Source of the DNA: Symbiodinium natans
Taxonomy: Eukaryota; Sar; Dinophyceae; Suessiales; Symbiodiniaceae
DNA length: 64,000 nucleotides
Assembly (NCBI GenBank): GCA_905221605.1
Contig: CAJNDS010002064.1
Span: forward strand, 117,501-181,500
Direction of reading: 5' to 3'
Shown here: positions 61,531 to 64,000 of the stretch, piece by piece
Layout: every line of letters starts with the position of its first letter
Position numbering within the stretch: the first letter of the stretch is position 1
Made by a program: the position numbers and the translations under genes
Notes under the pieces: model-generated
Databases searched by the model: none
What the model was told of the DNA's origin: nothing
What the model saw: only the letters and a program-made list of their open reading frames with translations

Positions 61531-63384
61531 TCACTCGCCGTCAAAGAGCTCGCTAAAGAGCTCGCTTGCTGGGCTGTCCAAAGCAACAACCTCTACAGCT
61601 TCTCTGCTAGCGACAGCCTCTCTGCTTGCCTGTACAGGAGAAGTGTCAACAGCAACCTTAAATGAAGACAAACATGTCCAGGTAACATCATGACCACCTC
61701 TGGCGGTTTCACGAAGCTTCCCATACAAAGAAAACATGTCACAACCAGCACACCAAAACTTTAACTGGGCACGGACTGCAAAATGCCATAAGCTGTTCCA
61801 TCCGCGGTGCTTGTAAGTCTGAAGAGTCAGCGGCTTCTTCCCCACAAGTCTTCGAAAGCTAGCAAAGAACCCATCCAACTTTTGTGTTCCCCCCAACCGC
61901 GTTTGTTCTTCCCACTCCTCTCCGGTCCAAACCTCAACCCGGAATCTTTTCGTGAATTCCGGTGGGGTGGCTTGTGCTTGACACAAGTGTGGGAAAGTCA
62001 AAGTTCCGTTGTTTAACGGACTTGCTAGGCTTCTGTACGCTTTCGCAGAGGTCCTCCCCCACCTTGCCTTGACCAGTCTGCGTGACACGGTAAGGAAGGC
62101 TGCTGGAGCCTTGCCGTGCCACTGCAAGTACCGCAGCGACTATGCCAGAACGTCCCACGGACCTGAAAGACACTTCGTCCAGCTTAACGTCAGTGCTGCA
62201 GCCACCCAAAATAAGCAAGGTTCAACTGGTCCATTATGGCGTGAACAACTGGTTGAATCTCAAACAGCGACTGGAGACGCGAGAGTCAACCCAAGATGAC
62301 ACTTGCTGCAAGATGCAAGTTCAAAGTGTAAACCCAGAAAGCGCCTACTGAGGCAGTTCAGCCAAGACCGCGGCTCCAAAAAGGGTGAAAGGACCTTTCT
62401 GAGTAGGTCTCCCAACAGCAACGTCACATGGTGCCAGGTCACTTCCATGCGCTCGGGAAAAACGATTGAAGCTCGCACACAGGTACATCAACGCAGGCAG
62501 AAAAGCCCGTGTTGTCAAAACATATATCCAAATTTTCCTGACTAAATCTGATCTCAAGGTTTGCAACGCTTCTCTAAACTTTCTCACCGCTCGCAACCAC
62601 TTCACGATCTCTGTGCGTGCGCGCACAACATCACTCCTTGTGACCACAGCGCCAATCATGGATAGTACCCTCAGATTATCTGCCCTCACTCGCCTTGTGT
62701 CCTTTCCAGTCGCAAACAAAAAGAAGAAATCAGCACACGTCTCACTCTCTAGACGCCCATTCACTCTACGACGATGCTGATGGACAGACCGCGACATCTG
62801 ACAATGACAACATGCAGAGTGGTACGGTGTGTGTCCTTGCATCTACGCTTTGTGATCTTGGACTCCTGAGCTGCTCCATTCTCCTTCCACAAACTCACGC
62901 CTTCAAGGATCTTGGTGAAAAGACCAACCTTTGTGACAAAAAACAACCCTACGTCCGCATTGATGTTGTCGCACGCTGTGCATCCTGCCGTAGGGCCATG
63001 ATCTCGAATCCACGACACAGAAGGCCCTGACACTGCTTGCAAGAAAACAGGGGGCTCCAGCACTTCGCGAGGCTCGACTGTCAACGCCTGCCGCGGTCCT
63101 CCTTCTAAAGGACTGATAATCCCCTCAAGCAGCTCTTGCCTCCACGTCAAAGGAACGCACAACTTTATGGATTGCGCATTGAACGCCTCTGGTGACCGGT
63201 CTTTCTGCAGCTCTTGCACCGCTTGCAAGAATAAAGAAGTGCGTCCGAGCACTGGAGCTCTTCCGCGCTTTCTGTTTGGACTTCTCTGCTTCTTTCGAGT
63301 GTACTTCAGGTTCTTGTTCGCGTGCAAGTGGAGTTGAACAGCGCTTGCTGGTGCAAGCACGATAACGTCTGTCACGACCAGCAC
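61531..63384 (-). pseudogene. degenerate coding region, family unknown
   Basis: Three overlapping minus-strand frames have protein-like composition: 63384-62761 (contains TAGCTACDN), 62842-62345 (RADNLRVLSMIGAVVTRSDV) and 62127-61531 (KPLTLQTYKHRGWNSLWHFA, AVRAQLKFWCAGCDMFSLYG). They lie in one order but in different frames, which suggests a single gene or element broken by frameshifts or split by introns. The Cys-x2-Cys and aromatic-rich stretches recall mobile-element proteins, but I cannot assign a family. A plus-strand frame across 62142-62351 also looks plausible, so even the strand is not certain. Confidence 0.4.
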
Positions 63385-63765
63385 CAGCGAGCAGCCATGG
63401 CTGCCACACGAGCCATGCTTCTTTTTTCACTTTTCTTAAAGAGACAGCTGCCACTCCAAATCAATCAAAATTGCCAGTACAAAGGCTTTTTTATGAGGCG
63501 CAGATGTTGCAGACCGTCCAGCACGCGTGCCAAGTGAAGCGTGCTGGCAACGCTGCAGCATGGTCTGACGTTGCAGCACGTTCTCTCACTTAAAAAACCA
63601 TATTGCTCAACAAGGAAGGTGGCAAAGCGCCTCAACAGTACTTGTCAGCCAATGGGTCAGTGGTGATGTGTCAGGTTGCGGGATTGAGGTCATGACCTGG
63701 AGGATGCTTATAGGAGTCTAGAGGTGAAGGCATCGGTTGTCGGAAACACTCGACACAACATTCTT

Positions 63766-63981
63766 TCAACTGCGGTAGAGCACACAGTTCTGCATGTGCC
63801 GAAGGTATGCGCTGTGGTTGCGTGAGACTCTCTCTCTTCTTCTGAAGGTGTTGGGATCCGTCCCGATGGCCCTGCATTGCCGTCTCAGGCTCTCCCGGCC
63901 GATCGCGGTGTTGCAAGTGAGGAACAAGCAGTGCCTGAGCCATCGCTCTTGTCTGGGCCAGTGGAGCACATCCCAGCTCAA
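63766..63981 (-). CDS. partial unidentified coding fragment at the right edge
   Basis: A 71-codon minus-strand frame ending HMQNCVLYRS, with RQERWLRHCLFLTCNTAIGR upstream. The spacing of Cys and His and the high Arg content resemble the C-terminal parts of LINE proteins, but the fragment is short and runs to the window end. Function unknown. Confidence 0.4.
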   Translation of the reverse strand: MSWDVLHWPRQERWLRHCLFLTCNTAIGRESLRRQCRAIGTDPNTFRRRERVSRNHSAYLRHMQNCVLYRS

Positions 63982-64000
63982 CTGGTCCTGGAATTGGAGC

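Noticed and set aside
61348-61590. Gly-rich and Pro-rich proteins across the G tract
   Set aside because: Homopolymer artefacts in all frames, without flanking domains.

Overview
The window looks like nuclear DNA of a dinoflagellate (inference). The evidence is: genes split into many tiny exons; introns starting GC, GT or GA and ending AG; every recognisable host gene on the minus strand; introns packed with TTTAGGG/CCCTAAA telomere-type repeats; a long LINE-type element; and a possible relic of the dinoflagellate spliced leader at about 60.0 kb. There is no operon structure, rRNA, tRNA or CRISPR array that I can support. All exon limits were placed by hand from reading frame, splice dinucleotides and remembered family sequence. 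They are not alignments.

Layout. 1-4.45 kb: exons of a secreted coiled-coil protein (minus), preceded at the left edge by an exon of another gene. 5.35-9.55 kb: an alpha/beta-hydrolase thioesterase with an N-terminal 'LVGERLHYKRLTG' domain (minus). 10.3-34.0 kb: one large gene for a clathrin-adaptor beta subunit (beta-adaptin, minus), for which I can place 37 exons covering N-terminal trunk, trunk and C-terminal appendage. Two things sit inside its introns. The first is an intronless 574-residue protein with 17 tandem CxHGx6CxxC repeats (13.2-14.9 kb, same strand). The second is an apparently full-length 11.7 kb LINE (19.5-31.2 kb, opposite strand), inserted 6 nt past a 5' splice site and flanked by a 12-bp repeat. 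41.2-45.2 kb: an ArfGAP gene (minus) with introns made largely of telomere-type repeats. 46.9-53.2 kb: three different tandem-repeat arrays. 53.3-58.9 kb: a second, frame-broken LINE of another type. 58.9-64 kb: sparse degenerate coding sequence, a long G-rich tract and unidentified ORFs.

How the genes relate. Beta-adaptin and ArfGAP both act in coated-vesicle traffic: one recruits clathrin and cargo adaptors, the other ends the Arf-GTP state that recruits coats. I see no sign of shared regulation and would treat proximity as chance unless synteny says otherwise. The thioesterase resembles polyketide-type (TEII-like) hydrolases.

The most interesting items are the LINE (RNase H-endonuclease-RT order, with a long N-terminal region that appears built from diverged repeats), its position in the adaptin intron, the nested CxHG-repeat protein, and the spread of telomere-type repeats through introns, where they sometimes supply the splice site.
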